A DNA stretch of 64,000 nucleotides from Chitinophagaceae bacterium (GTDB taxonomy: Bacteria > Bacteroidota > Bacteroidia > Chitinophagales > Chitinophagaceae): positions 62,001-126,000 of the forward strand of contig JAIETM010000003.1 of the NCBI GenBank assembly GCA_019745155.1. Reading direction: 5' to 3'. Shown here in pieces: positions 26,596 through 35,306 of this stretch. The position numbers were made by a program, and so were the translations under genes. The notes beneath the pieces were generated by a model. The model did no database searches, had not been told where the DNA came from, and worked only from the letters and a program-made list of their open reading frames with translations. Each line of letters opens with the position of its first letter. Within the stretch, counting starts at the first letter, position 1.

Positions 26596-29403
26596 CTAGT
26601 TGAGGGTTCTGAATGCGAAGCGGGGGCCGGCACTAGCAGTACCGCTCTTATTCAGGATAAATGTGAAGCCAAGGGTAAAATATCGTTGCAGTACATTGTA
26701 GCGTACATCTTCCACATAGTTCTGATTGGCGTTACGTGTGATGCCCACGTTCTGATTTAAGAGATCAAATGCACTCAGCTTTACTTCTGCACGCTTGTTC
26801 TTCAGGAAGCTCTTGGCTACTGAAGCTGTCCAATAAGGCACTTTGGTGTTGAAACCATCTGCACGTCCACTGTTCACTGTGTAAGTAAGATTATTGTTGA
26901 AGATTAAATTACCGGGCAGATAATTCACCATTTCAATCGTATACACTTGTTGTAAAAAACGATTATTTAGCTGTGGCTGTAGTGAATATGCTGCTTTGCT
27001 GATATTCAATCGGCCGGAGGCGAAAACATCAATCTTGTTTTCAAGAGAGAATGTCCAGCTGATATTCGGACTCACAGAGGTGTTCGCAATTTCATTACGC
27101 TGATTGTTGACAAAGGAAACATTGTTACTATGGTTTACGCCTACACCAATATCTACTCTTGACTTTAATTTCTTCAGATTAAACCCGCTATTCAGGTTGG
27201 CGAAAGCAAAGAATACACCATCTGCATTCACTGGTTTGCTAAAGCGACTACCATTTGCCTGAATCATATCCGAGTTCACAATCGCATTATTGGTCTTGTT
27301 TAAAGATGCCACCAAGAACAGATTACGACCTCTTGCGATATTCAGGTTGGTGAAAGAAGCAGTAAGGCTGTGAATATACGATCTACGCAAGTCGGGATTA
27401 CCAGCAGATACATTCAATGGATCTGATACATCCGGTACAGGCTGCAATTGTGCTGTAGAGGGCTGTTGTGTGGATGTGTTGTAATTGATATTCACAGTAG
27501 CTTTTGAATTGAATGCATAGCGCATGTTTGCTGATGGAAGTATGTCAGCAAAATTTTGCTCAATATTGGTACCTGTTGTTTTATTCTCACTAATCAAGTT
27601 GGTCTGCTGAGCAGACGCAGCAATACCTGCATTCAGCTTTTTATAATTTGTACGTAAGCCTACCGTACCGCCTGCTACCGTATTACGATTAGCAAAAGCG
27701 TTTGATAAAATCAGGTTGTCTACATCATACTTACCGGTACCCGCATTGAAATCCCTGGTTTTTCTATCACTATTACCTGAACTCGTGTTGTAATAACCTG
27801 TCAGTTCCAGCAAAGAACGCTTACCCAATTGCTCAGTAAAGGTTGCAGAACTATTCAGCGAACGCGCAACAGCATCACGTGTAGCACGCTGGTTCAGAAT
27901 AGAGTCTTTCACAGGAATACCAGCAGCATAGAAAGTATTTTTAGTATACAAACTACCTTCTAAAGCACTTTCATTATAGGCCATGTTCAATGTGGCAGAA
28001 AAAGTTCTTCCCTTTTTCTTGAATTTCTTTCTGTACAACATATTGTTACTGAAATTCATGGCCGCGGTCTGATTTCTATTATCAGAGAAACCATTATTGA
28101 TCGGTTGACCATTCACGGCGTCTGAACGATAGGTATTTAAAGTTTGCGTATTCCCTTGCTGAAAAGTGAGCTGAGGAACAACACGCAGCGAATTGGCGCT
28201 ATCAAATTGATGATCAATCGTCATACCAAAGCGCTGTTGCTGCGCATCTCGATTCGTAATGGCACTCGATTGATAATTGAAATTATTTCCCGGGAATAAA
28301 TTCTGTCGATTGGTATTGCGTTCTGTGAGTAGTCTTGTATCACTGATCAACGCATTACCATTCACATCGGTTTTCTTATTCCATTTATCGTTGAAGTTCA
28401 AACCGCCAGCATAAGTATTCGCGACACCCTGTTGGTTTTGTCCCATACCTGTAACAGGCAAGCCATAATCCTCGCCAGCACCGATACGGATGGAGATACC
28501 ACCGCCACCGCTACGCATGCCGCGCTGTAATTCGCCATTGAAATTCAGAATATCACTCAACGAAAAACCTTGACGATTGGTATTATTCGCCATACCCAGA
28601 AAAGACAATTGCTTATCTCCATTAAATCGGTTTACGTTAGCCTGTGCATCAAACCTGCTTTCTGTTCCGCCAGCTGCAGTTACCCTACCAAAAGTAGCTT
28701 TATTCTTATCCTTCTTCAATTTCAGGTTGATGGCTTTTTCACTTTGCCCATCATCCATACCCGTAAACTGCGAACGATCTGATTTACGATCAAAGACCTG
28801 CACCTTATCTACCCAATCTGCGTTTAGATTTTTAGTAGCAAGTTTAGGATCTCCTGTAAAAAACTCTTTGCCATTCACCAATACACTACGCACTTGCTGA
28901 CCATTGACACGCACGGTACCATCTCTGTCAACTGTAACGCCTGGCAATCGCTTCAACATATCTTCCACAACAGCGTTGGGCTGTGTTTTGAAATTCTCAG
29001 TATTGAACTCAAGTGTATCATTCTTCATCTCCACAGGTGGTCTGCGTGCGTTAACCGTTACGCTGCTCATACTGGCCAGATCACTCACAACCACATTACC
29101 AACTTGCAGATGCTCGCCCTGCTTCAATTCTACAGGTAACCAAACAGGCAGATAACCAACATACGAAGTGGACAGCAGGTATTTACCCGGCTTGGGGATT
29201 TCACGAATGACAAACTTACCTGTTGAGTCTGCTCTGGAAAATGCCACAAGAGTAGAATCCTTATGATCCACCAGCGAAACTGTGGTATAGGCCAAGCCCT
29301 TTTTCAGCACCGTATCATAAACCCTGCCTGATACAGCAGGTTGCTGAGCCTGAATAGCAAAGGAGATAGACAAGAAGAAAAGAATGGTATAAACTGCTCG
29401 CAT
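26596..29403 (-). CDS. Outer membrane beta-barrel receptor (TonB-dependent-like)
   Basis: A 935-residue outer membrane protein of the TonB-receptor-like beta-barrel family. Signal peptide at 1-19, then a carboxypeptidase-regulatory-like domain (SGRVYDTVLKKGLAYTTVSL, ~24-110), a plug domain (DTLEFNTENFKTQPNAVVEDMLKRLPGVTVD, whose key part is MLKRLPGVTVDRDG), then a long barrel. No typical energy-coupling box is evident, and the C-terminus RYFTLGFTFILNKSG is followed by ~15 residues, so a standard terminal aromatic is not last. A Gly-rich patch GGGGISIRIGAGED (~residues 297-310) resembles one in the nearby GLPGLI protein. It is paralogous to the receptor at 38517-41456. Substrate unknown. Confidence 0.9.
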   Translation of the reverse strand: MRAVYTILFFLSISFAIQAQQPAVSGRVYDTVLKKGLAYTTVSLVDHKDSTLVAFSRADSTGKFVIREIPKPGKYLLSTSYVGYLPVWLPVELKQGEHLQVGNVVVSDLASMSSVTVNARRPPVEMKNDTLEFNTENFKTQPNAVVEDMLKRLPGVTVDRDGTVRVNGQQVRSVLVNGKEFFTGDPKLATKNLNADWVDKVQVFDRKSDRSQFTGMDDGQSEKAINLKLKKDKNKATFGRVTAAGGTESRFDAQANVNRFNGDKQLSFLGMANNTNRQGFSLSDILNFNGELQRGMRSGGGGISIRIGAGEDYGLPVTGMGQNQQGVANTYAGGLNFNDKWNKKTDVNGNALISDTRLLTERNTNRQNLFPGNNFNYQSSAITNRDAQQQRFGMTIDHQFDSANSLRVVPQLTFQQGNTQTLNTYRSDAVNGQPINNGFSDNRNQTAAMNFSNNMLYRKKFKKKGRTFSATLNMAYNESALEGSLYTKNTFYAAGIPVKDSILNQRATRDAVARSLNSSATFTEQLGKRSLLELTGYYNTSSGNSDRKTRDFNAGTGKYDVDNLILSNAFANRNTVAGGTVGLRTNYKKLNAGIAASAQQTNLISENKTTGTNIEQNFADILPSANMRYAFNSKATVNINYNTSTQQPSTAQLQPVPDVSDPLNVSAGNPDLRRSYIHSLTASFTNLNIARGRNLFLVASLNKTNNAIVNSDMIQANGSRFSKPVNADGVFFAFANLNSGFNLKKLKSRVDIGVGVNHSNNVSFVNNQRNEIANTSVSPNISWTFSLENKIDVFASGRLNISKAAYSLQPQLNNRFLQQVYTIEMVNYLPGNLIFNNNLTYTVNSGRADGFNTKVPYWTASVAKSFLKNKRAEVKLSAFDLLNQNVGITRNANQNYVEDVRYNVLQRYFTLGFTFILNKSGTASAGPRFAFRTLN

Positions 29404-29419
29404 AAAATTGATTTCGGCA

Positions 29420-29446
29420 CAAATCTATTATGCAGAAGTCTGGCAA
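29420..29446 (-). promoter_or_regulatory. Bacteroidota promoter of the barrel receptor
   Basis: TTG (complement of 29444-29446), a 16-nt spacer and TAGATTTG (29420-29427 on the minus strand) match the consensus. The ATG lies 16 nt downstream. Confidence 0.6.
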
Positions 29447-29502
29447 GCGGTTAACCAAGTTGTCGGAAAAGTTAATCTAGGTTAATCTGGTATGAGCGGT
29501 AA

Positions 29503-30843
29503 TTAAGCCGGATTCAATAAACGAGAAACAGCTTGTTCGGCCTGCTCGAAGCCAAAGCCATTCAATACCTGCTGCATCATAGTAGCAATTTCAGCATTAC
29601 AGAGATTGCCTATGCTGCCTTCATGTGTGGTAGGTGCAGGCGCGTCGGGCATGTTGAAACTGCCATCTTCTACCTGCTTACCGATGATTTTATAGGCATC
29701 GCGGAAAGGTGTGCCCTGTTTCACTAATTCATTCACAGCATCTACAGTAAAGAGGTATTTGAATTTTTCGTCCTTCAGAATATCTGGCTTGATATGAATA
29801 TTACTCAACATCAGTGCTGCCATCTGGATGCATTGCTGCAGGGTTTGTAAAGCGGGGAATAAATGTTCCTTCAATAATTGCAAATCTCTGTGGTAACCGC
29901 TGGGCAAGTTAGTCGTCATCATAGTGATCTCATTCGGTAAAGCCTTGATGCGATTGCAATGAGAACGGATCAACTCAAACACATCCGGATTTTTTTTATG
30001 AGGCATAATGCTGCTGCCGGTTGTGAGCTCAGCAGGGAAAGAGATAAAATCAAAATGCTGATTGAGATAGATGCACATATCCATACTGAGTCTGGACAAA
30101 GTATCAGCCAAGTTAGCCATGGCTTGTGCCACGATGCGCTCAGCTTTACCACGGCCCATTTGCGCATACACTACATTGTAGTTCAGGTGCTCGAATCCGA
30201 GCAACTCAGTAGTCAAGGTTCTATTGATGGGAAAAGATGAACCATAACCAGCTGCAGACCCAAGCGGATTTTTATTCACTACTTTGTATGCAGCTTGTAA
30301 AGTCTGTACATCATCTACCAAACTCTCCGCATAAGCGCCAAACAACAAACCAAAAGAAGATGGCATGGCCAATTGCAAATGCGTATAACCCGGGAGTAAA
30401 TGACGTTTATAGGCTTCGCTCTGCTCCTGCAGTAACGTGAAAAAGGGCTCTATGGAGCGAACCAGTTGCTGTAACTCATAACGCAGAAACAATTTGATAT
30501 CCACTAAAACCTGATCGTTTCTACTTCTTGCCGCGTGAATCTTTTTACCAGTATCACCTAACTCCTGTGTCAACAAATATTCTACATAAGAATGGATGTC
30601 TTCCATTCCTTCAGGAATTGCAAAATCAGTGTCCAGTGTTGTAGGATAGATTTTCTGCAGACGCTTGACCAACTGATTCGCTTCTTCAGCGGTGAGCAAA
30701 CCAACAGACGCCAACATTTTGGCATGGGCAATATTACCCAACACATCAAAGGGTGCTAACAGTTGATCAAATTCCTTATCCTTACCAACAGTAAATTGCT
30801 CTACTGCTTTGTCGACTGCGGTATCTTTTTGCCAGAGTTTCAT
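29503..30843 (-). CDS. argH: Argininosuccinate lyase
   Basis: Final enzyme of arginine biosynthesis, splitting argininosuccinate into arginine and fumarate. The 446-residue protein has the fumarase/aspartase superfamily blocks: AARSRNDQVLVDIKLFLR (substrate-binding N-terminal region), LPGYTHLQLAMPSSFG, and the signature GSSIMPHKKNPDVFEL with the catalytic-loop serine (~residues 277-292). It is the last gene of the arginine operon. Its ATG overlaps the argE stop by 4 nt (ATGA), so it is translationally coupled. No terminator hairpin was seen in the 100 nt downstream. Confidence 0.96.
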   Translation of the reverse strand: MKLWQKDTAVDKAVEQFTVGKDKEFDQLLAPFDVLGNIAHAKMLASVGLLTAEEANQLVKRLQKIYPTTLDTDFAIPEGMEDIHSYVEYLLTQELGDTGKKIHAARSRNDQVLVDIKLFLRYELQQLVRSIEPFFTLLQEQSEAYKRHLLPGYTHLQLAMPSSFGLLFGAYAESLVDDVQTLQAAYKVVNKNPLGSAAGYGSSFPINRTLTTELLGFEHLNYNVVYAQMGRGKAERIVAQAMANLADTLSRLSMDMCIYLNQHFDFISFPAELTTGSSIMPHKKNPDVFELIRSHCNRIKALPNEITMMTTNLPSGYHRDLQLLKEHLFPALQTLQQCIQMAALMLSNIHIKPDILKDEKFKYLFTVDAVNELVKQGTPFRDAYKIIGKQVEDGSFNMPDAPAPTTHEGSIGNLCNAEIATMMQQVLNGFGFEQAEQAVSRLLNPA

Positions 30844-31961
30844 GCCTGCGTTTTTGTATGCTGAAGCAATTGTATATAGCCCTCTATTCCTTGCTTGATC
30901 TCATCTAAGAAAACATACTCATCAGCCGTATGACTGCGCGCACTATTACCCGGCCCCATTTTCAATGCAGGGAAAGGCATGAGGGCTTTATCAGAACAAG
31001 TAGGTGAGCCATAAGGCTTTCTATTCAAAGCAACACCTGCCTGCACCAAGGGATGATCCAAAGCAATACGCGATGAACGCAAACGGGCAGAACGTGGTTT
31101 TACTTCAGCTTGCACATGTTGGCGAATAATTGCCAATACTTCTTCATGCGTATAACAATCATTGATACGGATATCTACCACAAACTGACAAATAGCCGGC
31201 ACCACATTATGGGCTTTATTTTCCGTGTTCACCACAGTCACACTCATTTTCACAGGCCCCAACCATTCTGATACTTTATCAAAACGATATTGCTGAAACC
31301 ACTGAATGTCATGCAATGCTTTATAGATAGTGTTTTCTCCTTCTTCACGTGCTGCGTGGCCAGCTTTGCCGTGAACCGTACAATCTAAGACCAGTAATCC
31401 TTTCTCGGCAATAGCCAATTCCATTTGTGTAGGTTCTCCTACAATAGCAGCAAATGCTTGCATAGGCGCGGACTGCTGTCCAACCGATTGCAAAAATTCC
31501 TGATGCAACAACAAAGCTTCAATACCATAATGGCCGGTAATTTCCTCTTCTGCTGTTGCAGCCAATACCAGATTAAAGGGCAGATTTTCCTGAGCGTAGA
31601 AATGCACAAAAGTGGCAATCAAACTCACCAAACAACCACCGGCATCATTACTACCCAAACCATAGAGCTTGCCGTCTTCCACAATTGGCTGAAAGGGATG
31701 CTTGGTGTATTGTGGATTCGGTTTTACGGTATCGTGATGCGAATTCAAGAGTATGATGGGCTTAGCTGGATCAAAATATTTGTTCAGCGCCCAAACATTA
31801 TTAAGATAGCGATGTGCAGGAATACCTTCTTGCTGGAAAAAGCTTTCAATTAAATCAGCAGTCTTGTCTTCTTCTCTGGAAAAAGAGGGAATGGCAATCA
31901 AACCTTTCAGTAAGCTTACTGCCTTTTCATATAATGCATCAATATGTACTTGATCAGTCAT
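30840..31961 (-). CDS. argE: M20 peptidase ArgE-type deacylase
   Basis: Zinc-dependent M20 amidohydrolase of about 373 residues, expected to remove the N-acyl group from N-acylcitrulline (or N-acylornithine). Metal ligands are visible as LLNSHHDTV, GLGSNDAGG, and AATAEEEITG (catalytic Glu and ligand), and the C-terminal ligand in ARSHTADEYV; the dimerisation domain lies in between (~175-285). The ATG at 31961 gives the family N-terminus; the frame extends 20 codons upstream into argB. Because the transcarbamylase in this operon acts on an acylated substrate, the true substrate is probably N-succinyl- or N-acetylcitrulline. It overlaps argB by 8 nt and argH by 4 nt. Confidence 0.9.
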   Translation of the reverse strand: MTDQVHIDALYEKAVSLLKGLIAIPSFSREEDKTADLIESFFQQEGIPAHRYLNNVWALNKYFDPAKPIILLNSHHDTVKPNPQYTKHPFQPIVEDGKLYGLGSNDAGGCLVSLIATFVHFYAQENLPFNLVLAATAEEEITGHYGIEALLLHQEFLQSVGQQSAPMQAFAAIVGEPTQMELAIAEKGLLVLDCTVHGKAGHAAREEGENTIYKALHDIQWFQQYRFDKVSEWLGPVKMSVTVVNTENKAHNVVPAICQFVVDIRINDCYTHEEVLAIIRQHVQAEVKPRSARLRSSRIALDHPLVQAGVALNRKPYGSPTCSDKALMPFPALKMGPGNSARSHTADEYVFLDEIKQGIEGYIQLLQHTKTQA

Positions 31962-32742
31962 GAATAATTTGTGTTCCTGCATTTCCGCTAATGAGCAAGG
32001 GTAATTCTTCAGCCTTACCAATAATCACTTTGCGCACACCACTATCAATGGCAGCAAATGCATTGTCTAATTTAGGTAACATACCTGCGAAAACCAGTTG
32101 TTTTTCTTTTAGCTCAGTATAATACGCAGCATTGATGACAGGAATTACCGTACTATCATCATCTGCATTGAGCAAAACACCCGGCTTTTCAAATGAATAG
32201 ATCAGGGCTGTTTCATAGTAGGCGGACAAAGCTTTAGCCACTTCCTGTGCAATGGTATCCGCATTGGTATTGAGTAGTTGGCCTTTCCCATCATGTGTAA
32301 TAGGTGCCACTACCGGCGTAATGTTTCTCTGCAAAAGATCTTTCACCAGCACGGCATTTACTTGCTGCACATCGCCCACATAACCATAATCCACACCGTT
32401 CTTTAAAGGACGTTTAGCTGCCTGAATAAAATTGCCATCTACACCGGTCAATCCGGCTGCATTACAACCATGTTGTTGCAACGCAGCCACAATTGATTTA
32501 TTGATGTGGCCTGCATAGACCATGGTTACCACTTTCAATGTCTCCGCATCGGTAATCCTTCTTCCATCCACCATTTGCTGTTCTATACCCATGCCTTCTG
32601 CAACACGTGTTGCCAATTTACCACCACCGTGCACCAATATTTTATTCCCTTGCAACAATGCAAAGGACTGTAGAAATGCAGCCAGCTTGGCTGGATCATC
32701 TACAATATTGCCGCCTATTTTGATGATATAGAGCTTATCCAT
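31954..32742 (-). CDS. argB: Acetylglutamate kinase-type ArgB
   Basis: Amino-acid kinase of 262 residues that phosphorylates the gamma-carboxyl of N-acylglutamate. The ATP site is formed by YIIKIGGNIVDDP (residues ~5-17) and the acyl-glutamate site by VHGGGKLATRVAEGMG; ITPVVAPITHDGKGQLLNTNADTIA is the family's substrate and Mg-binding block (core LNTNADTIAQEVA). Given the N-acylornithine-type transcarbamylase next door the physiological substrate may be N-succinylglutamate. The gene overlaps argF' by 8 nt and argE by 8 nt. No feedback-inhibition N-terminal helix is present, which suits the non-hexameric ArgB type. Confidence 0.93.
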   Translation of the reverse strand: MDKLYIIKIGGNIVDDPAKLAAFLQSFALLQGNKILVHGGGKLATRVAEGMGIEQQMVDGRRITDAETLKVVTMVYAGHINKSIVAALQQHGCNAAGLTGVDGNFIQAAKRPLKNGVDYGYVGDVQQVNAVLVKDLLQRNITPVVAPITHDGKGQLLNTNADTIAQEVAKALSAYYETALIYSFEKPGVLLNADDDSTVIPVINAAYYTELKEKQLVFAGMLPKLDNAFAAIDSGVRKVIIGKAEELPLLISGNAGTQIIHD

Positions 32743-33703
32743 TATTGCGTAAGATTGAAGCCAATACTGCTTGCGCTGCCCATACCCGATTACCTGCCTG
32801 TGTCGTTACTAAACTGTTCGGACCATCCAGAATTTCATCACTCAGTTCTACGTTTCTTCGTACAGGCAAACAATGCATCACTTTCGCTTGATTTGTCAGC
32901 GCCAATTTTTCATTGGTCATCATCCAAGCAGGATCATTCTCATACACTTTACCATAATCATGGAAAGTACTCCAGTTTTTCACGTACACAAAATCTGCAT
33001 CCTTTAATGCTGCATCTTGGTCATGCGTGATGCTAGCACCTTTGGTAAACTCCTCCGACAATTCATAATCTGCAGGATGTGTGATCACAAAATCTGCTTC
33101 ACCCCAGGCATTAATCCACTGCGCAAAACTATTGGCCACACATTGTGGTAAAGGTTTTACATGTGGCGCCCAAGTGAGCACCACCCTAGGTTTGGCTTTT
33201 TGAATAGGCTTTGCCTGTAAAGATTCTTGGATAGAAATAATATCCGTCAGTGATTGCAAAGGATGCAGTGTTGCACTTTCCAAACTCACCACAGGCACAC
33301 CCGCATATTTCACAAACTGGTTAATGAACATTTCGCTGTAATCATCTTCTCTGTTCTTCAAAGAAGGAAATGTTCTGATAGCAAGAATATCAAAGTATTG
33401 TCCCAATACAGGTGCTGCATCTTTCACATGTTCTACTGTATTACCACTCATGATGGCACCCTCTTCAAACTCCAAAGCCCAACCTTCTTTGTCAACATTG
33501 AACACCACTGCTTCCATACCCAAATTACGCGCAGCTACCTGCGTACTTAAACGCGTACGTAAGCTTGGGTTCAGGAATAATAAGCCAATACGTTTATTAT
33601 CGCCAAGATGTTGATCCGCTAATGGATTGGCTTTATACTGCAGCGCTTGTTGCACAATTGCATTGATATTGGCCACATCTTTTGTTGACAAGAATTGTTT
33701 CAT
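32735..33703 (-). CDS. argF': N-succinyl- (or N-acetyl-) ornithine carbamoyltransferase
   Basis: Transcarbamylase of the AOTCase/SOTCase class (322 residues), not ordinary OTCase: the carbamoyl phosphate loop is FLNPSLRTR (family form NPSMRTR/NPSLRTR), with the WTAP-like VLTWAPHVKPLPQ and the C-terminal HCLPVRRNVELSD. In this class the residue at Xanthomonas AOTCase position 92 (Bacteroides SOTCase position 90) sets acyl preference: Glu gives acetyl, and Pro, Val, Ser or Ala gives succinyl. Here it is Val90 (in SGNTVEHVKD), which predicts N-succinylornithine. The ATG at 33703 follows the four-helix-bundle insertion. It overlaps argB by 8 nt. Confidence 0.92.
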   Translation of the reverse strand: MKQFLSTKDVANINAIVQQALQYKANPLADQHLGDNKRIGLLFLNPSLRTRLSTQVAARNLGMEAVVFNVDKEGWALEFEEGAIMSGNTVEHVKDAAPVLGQYFDILAIRTFPSLKNREDDYSEMFINQFVKYAGVPVVSLESATLHPLQSLTDIISIQESLQAKPIQKAKPRVVLTWAPHVKPLPQCVANSFAQWINAWGEADFVITHPADYELSEEFTKGASITHDQDAALKDADFVYVKNWSTFHDYGKVYENDPAWMMTNEKLALTNQAKVMHCLPVRRNVELSDEILDGPNSLVTTQAGNRVWAAQAVLASILRNNG

Positions 33704-34115
33704 GTTTCAATGCTTAAAGCTGAGTGCTTAATGCAAAAAGCTATTTACGAATTGTTTTGATAAGCTTAATCAATTTTGCTTTCACTGAATCTATTTTGCT
33801 TCTACCTTCCTCATAAATATCTGCTTCAATATAGCCAAGCTCAAAAATCAAAAAGAAGCAATAATCAACTTCATGAGCTGAACCAAGTGCTATATCCAGA
33901 AAATGCAAAAAATCCTTATCTGTATTACGACCAGCACCTTCAGCAATATTCATAGGAACTGAATAAACAGCTCTTTTTAGTTGACTTACAAGCTCATATT
34001 TTTCCGACGCTGGCAGCTTTTTTATAACAGATATATACACAAATAGAACAAGCTCGTGCGCATCCTTCCATACAGTATATTTCTTATAATCTCTCATAGC
34101 CTTCTGCTTTAAGCC
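33704..34115. repeat. Insertion with 9-bp terminal inverted repeats in the arginine operon
   Basis: The segment between argD and argF' carries GCTTAAAGC at 33712-33720 and its inverse GCTTTAAGC at 34106-34114, directly inside the flanking genes' stop and start. The left side adds a short run of GCTTAA/GCTT-like repeats to 33741. All other junctions of the operon are short or overlapping, so this looks like an inserted cassette carrying the four-helix-bundle gene. Confidence 0.5.
33741..34097 (-). CDS. Four-helix-bundle protein of the 23S rRNA IVS type
   Basis: A 118-residue all-helical protein of the family named after the intervening sequences of 23S rRNA (TIGR02436-like). Recognisable family blocks are YKKYTVWKDAHELVLFVY near the N-terminus, LVSQLKRAVYSVPMNIAEGAGR (core SVPMNIAEGAGR) and DFLHFLDIALGSAHEVDY. 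Function is unknown for the family. It is AT-richer than the arginine genes around it and interrupts an otherwise tight operon, so it is likely an acquired element that is passively transcribed. A role in arginine metabolism is not expected. Confidence 0.9.
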   Translation of the reverse strand: MRDYKKYTVWKDAHELVLFVYISVIKKLPASEKYELVSQLKRAVYSVPMNIAEGAGRNTDKDFLHFLDIALGSAHEVDYCFFLIFELGYIEADIYEEGRSKIDSVKAKLIKLIKTIRK

Positions 34116-35270
34116 TTATGCACTTGGCGCAGATGCAATATCTTGGATTGCATCTGCTAATGCTTCCAAAAATTCATCCGCCTGCTTTCTGCTCAAGGCC
34201 AATGAAGGCAGTAAACGAATTACATTGGGCTTGGCTTCTCCGGTAAATACTTTATGCGAAAACAGTAATTGTTTCTTCAAGTCTTTTAAATGTTCAGGCA
34301 CATCAAAGCCAATCATCAAACCGCGGCCACGTACATTTTGTAATCCATCGATGGCTTTTAATTTATTCATCAGGTACATGCCGCGCTGCTTAGCCATCTC
34401 AATCAGGTTTTCTTGCTCCATCACTTCCAACACAGCCAAAGCTGCTGCACAAGCCAGATGATTGCCTCCGAAAGTAGTGCCCAGCATGAAATGCTTGGGT
34501 TGAATATGTGGCGCAATCAGGATACCAGCAACAGGAAATCCATTGCCCATACCCTTGGCCATGGTGTAGATGTCTGCGTTAACACCCGCATAATCATGTG
34601 CGAAGAATTGACCACTTCTGCCACAACCACACTGTACGCTGTCTGCGATATAGACTGCGCCGTACTGATCGCACAATGAGCGAATCAAGCGCAGAAAATC
34701 ATCATCCGCAACATTGATACCGCCTACACCTTGTATACCTTCAATGATGACTGCGGCAATTTCTTTTCCATTGGCTTCAAAGCAGGATTTCAATGCAACT
34801 TGGTCATTGAATGGCAGAAAAATAGCATTATCAGTTTCATTTACTGGCGCTACATAGTTTTTATTATCTGTTACGGCAACAGCCAAAGAAGTTCTGCCAT
34901 GAAAAGCTTTGCTGAAAGCAATTACTTTTTTTCTGCCTGTATGAAATGATGCCAGCTTTAAGGCATTCTCATTGGCTTCTGCACCACTGTTGCAGAGAAA
35001 GAGTTGATAATCGGTTTTACCACTCAGCTGCCCCAGCTTATCTGCCAGTTGCTGTTGAATAGGAATACGAATTGAATTAGAATAGAAAGCGATCTGTGCT
35101 AACTGATCTTCAATACGCTTTACCCAATGTGGGTGGGTATGGCCAATGCTGATAACCGCATGACCGCCATACATATCGAGGTATTGCACGCCATCATTGT
35201 CCCAAACATAACTGCCCTGTGCTTTGGTGATGGTAATATCATTGATGGGATAAACGTCGAAAAGTTTCAT
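34116..35270 (-). CDS. argD: Acylornithine aminotransferase ArgD
   Basis: PLP-dependent class III aminotransferase (384 residues) that forms N-acyl-L-ornithine from the semialdehyde. Landmarks: DMYGGHAVISIGHTHPHWV, NSGAEANENALKLASFHTGR, SFSKAFHGRTSLA (here IAFSKAFHGRTSL), EGIQGVGGINV, ADSVQCGCGRSG, and the PLP lysine in YTMAKGMGNGFPVAG. In this operon it may use the N-succinyl semialdehyde. It follows argC by 36 nt and is separated from argF' by the insertion cassette. ArgD and SOTCase activities have been linked in succinyl-type Bacteroidota pathways, but this is inference here. Confidence 0.95.
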   Translation of the reverse strand: MKLFDVYPINDITITKAQGSYVWDNDGVQYLDMYGGHAVISIGHTHPHWVKRIEDQLAQIAFYSNSIRIPIQQQLADKLGQLSGKTDYQLFLCNSGAEANENALKLASFHTGRKKVIAFSKAFHGRTSLAVAVTDNKNYVAPVNETDNAIFLPFNDQVALKSCFEANGKEIAAVIIEGIQGVGGINVADDDFLRLIRSLCDQYGAVYIADSVQCGCGRSGQFFAHDYAGVNADIYTMAKGMGNGFPVAGILIAPHIQPKHFMLGTTFGGNHLACAAALAVLEVMEQENLIEMAKQRGMYLMNKLKAIDGLQNVRGRGLMIGFDVPEHLKDLKKQLLFSHKVFTGEAKPNVIRLLPSLALSRKQADEFLEALADAIQDIASAPSA

Positions 35271-35306
35271 GAGCGAATTTGGGGATGAGAATGGTTGATG
35301 ATGTAT

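Noticed and set aside
29461-29502. TTAATCT repeated twice downstream of argH
   Set aside because: Two short copies seven bases apart without pairing or spacing that suggests a binding site or terminator.
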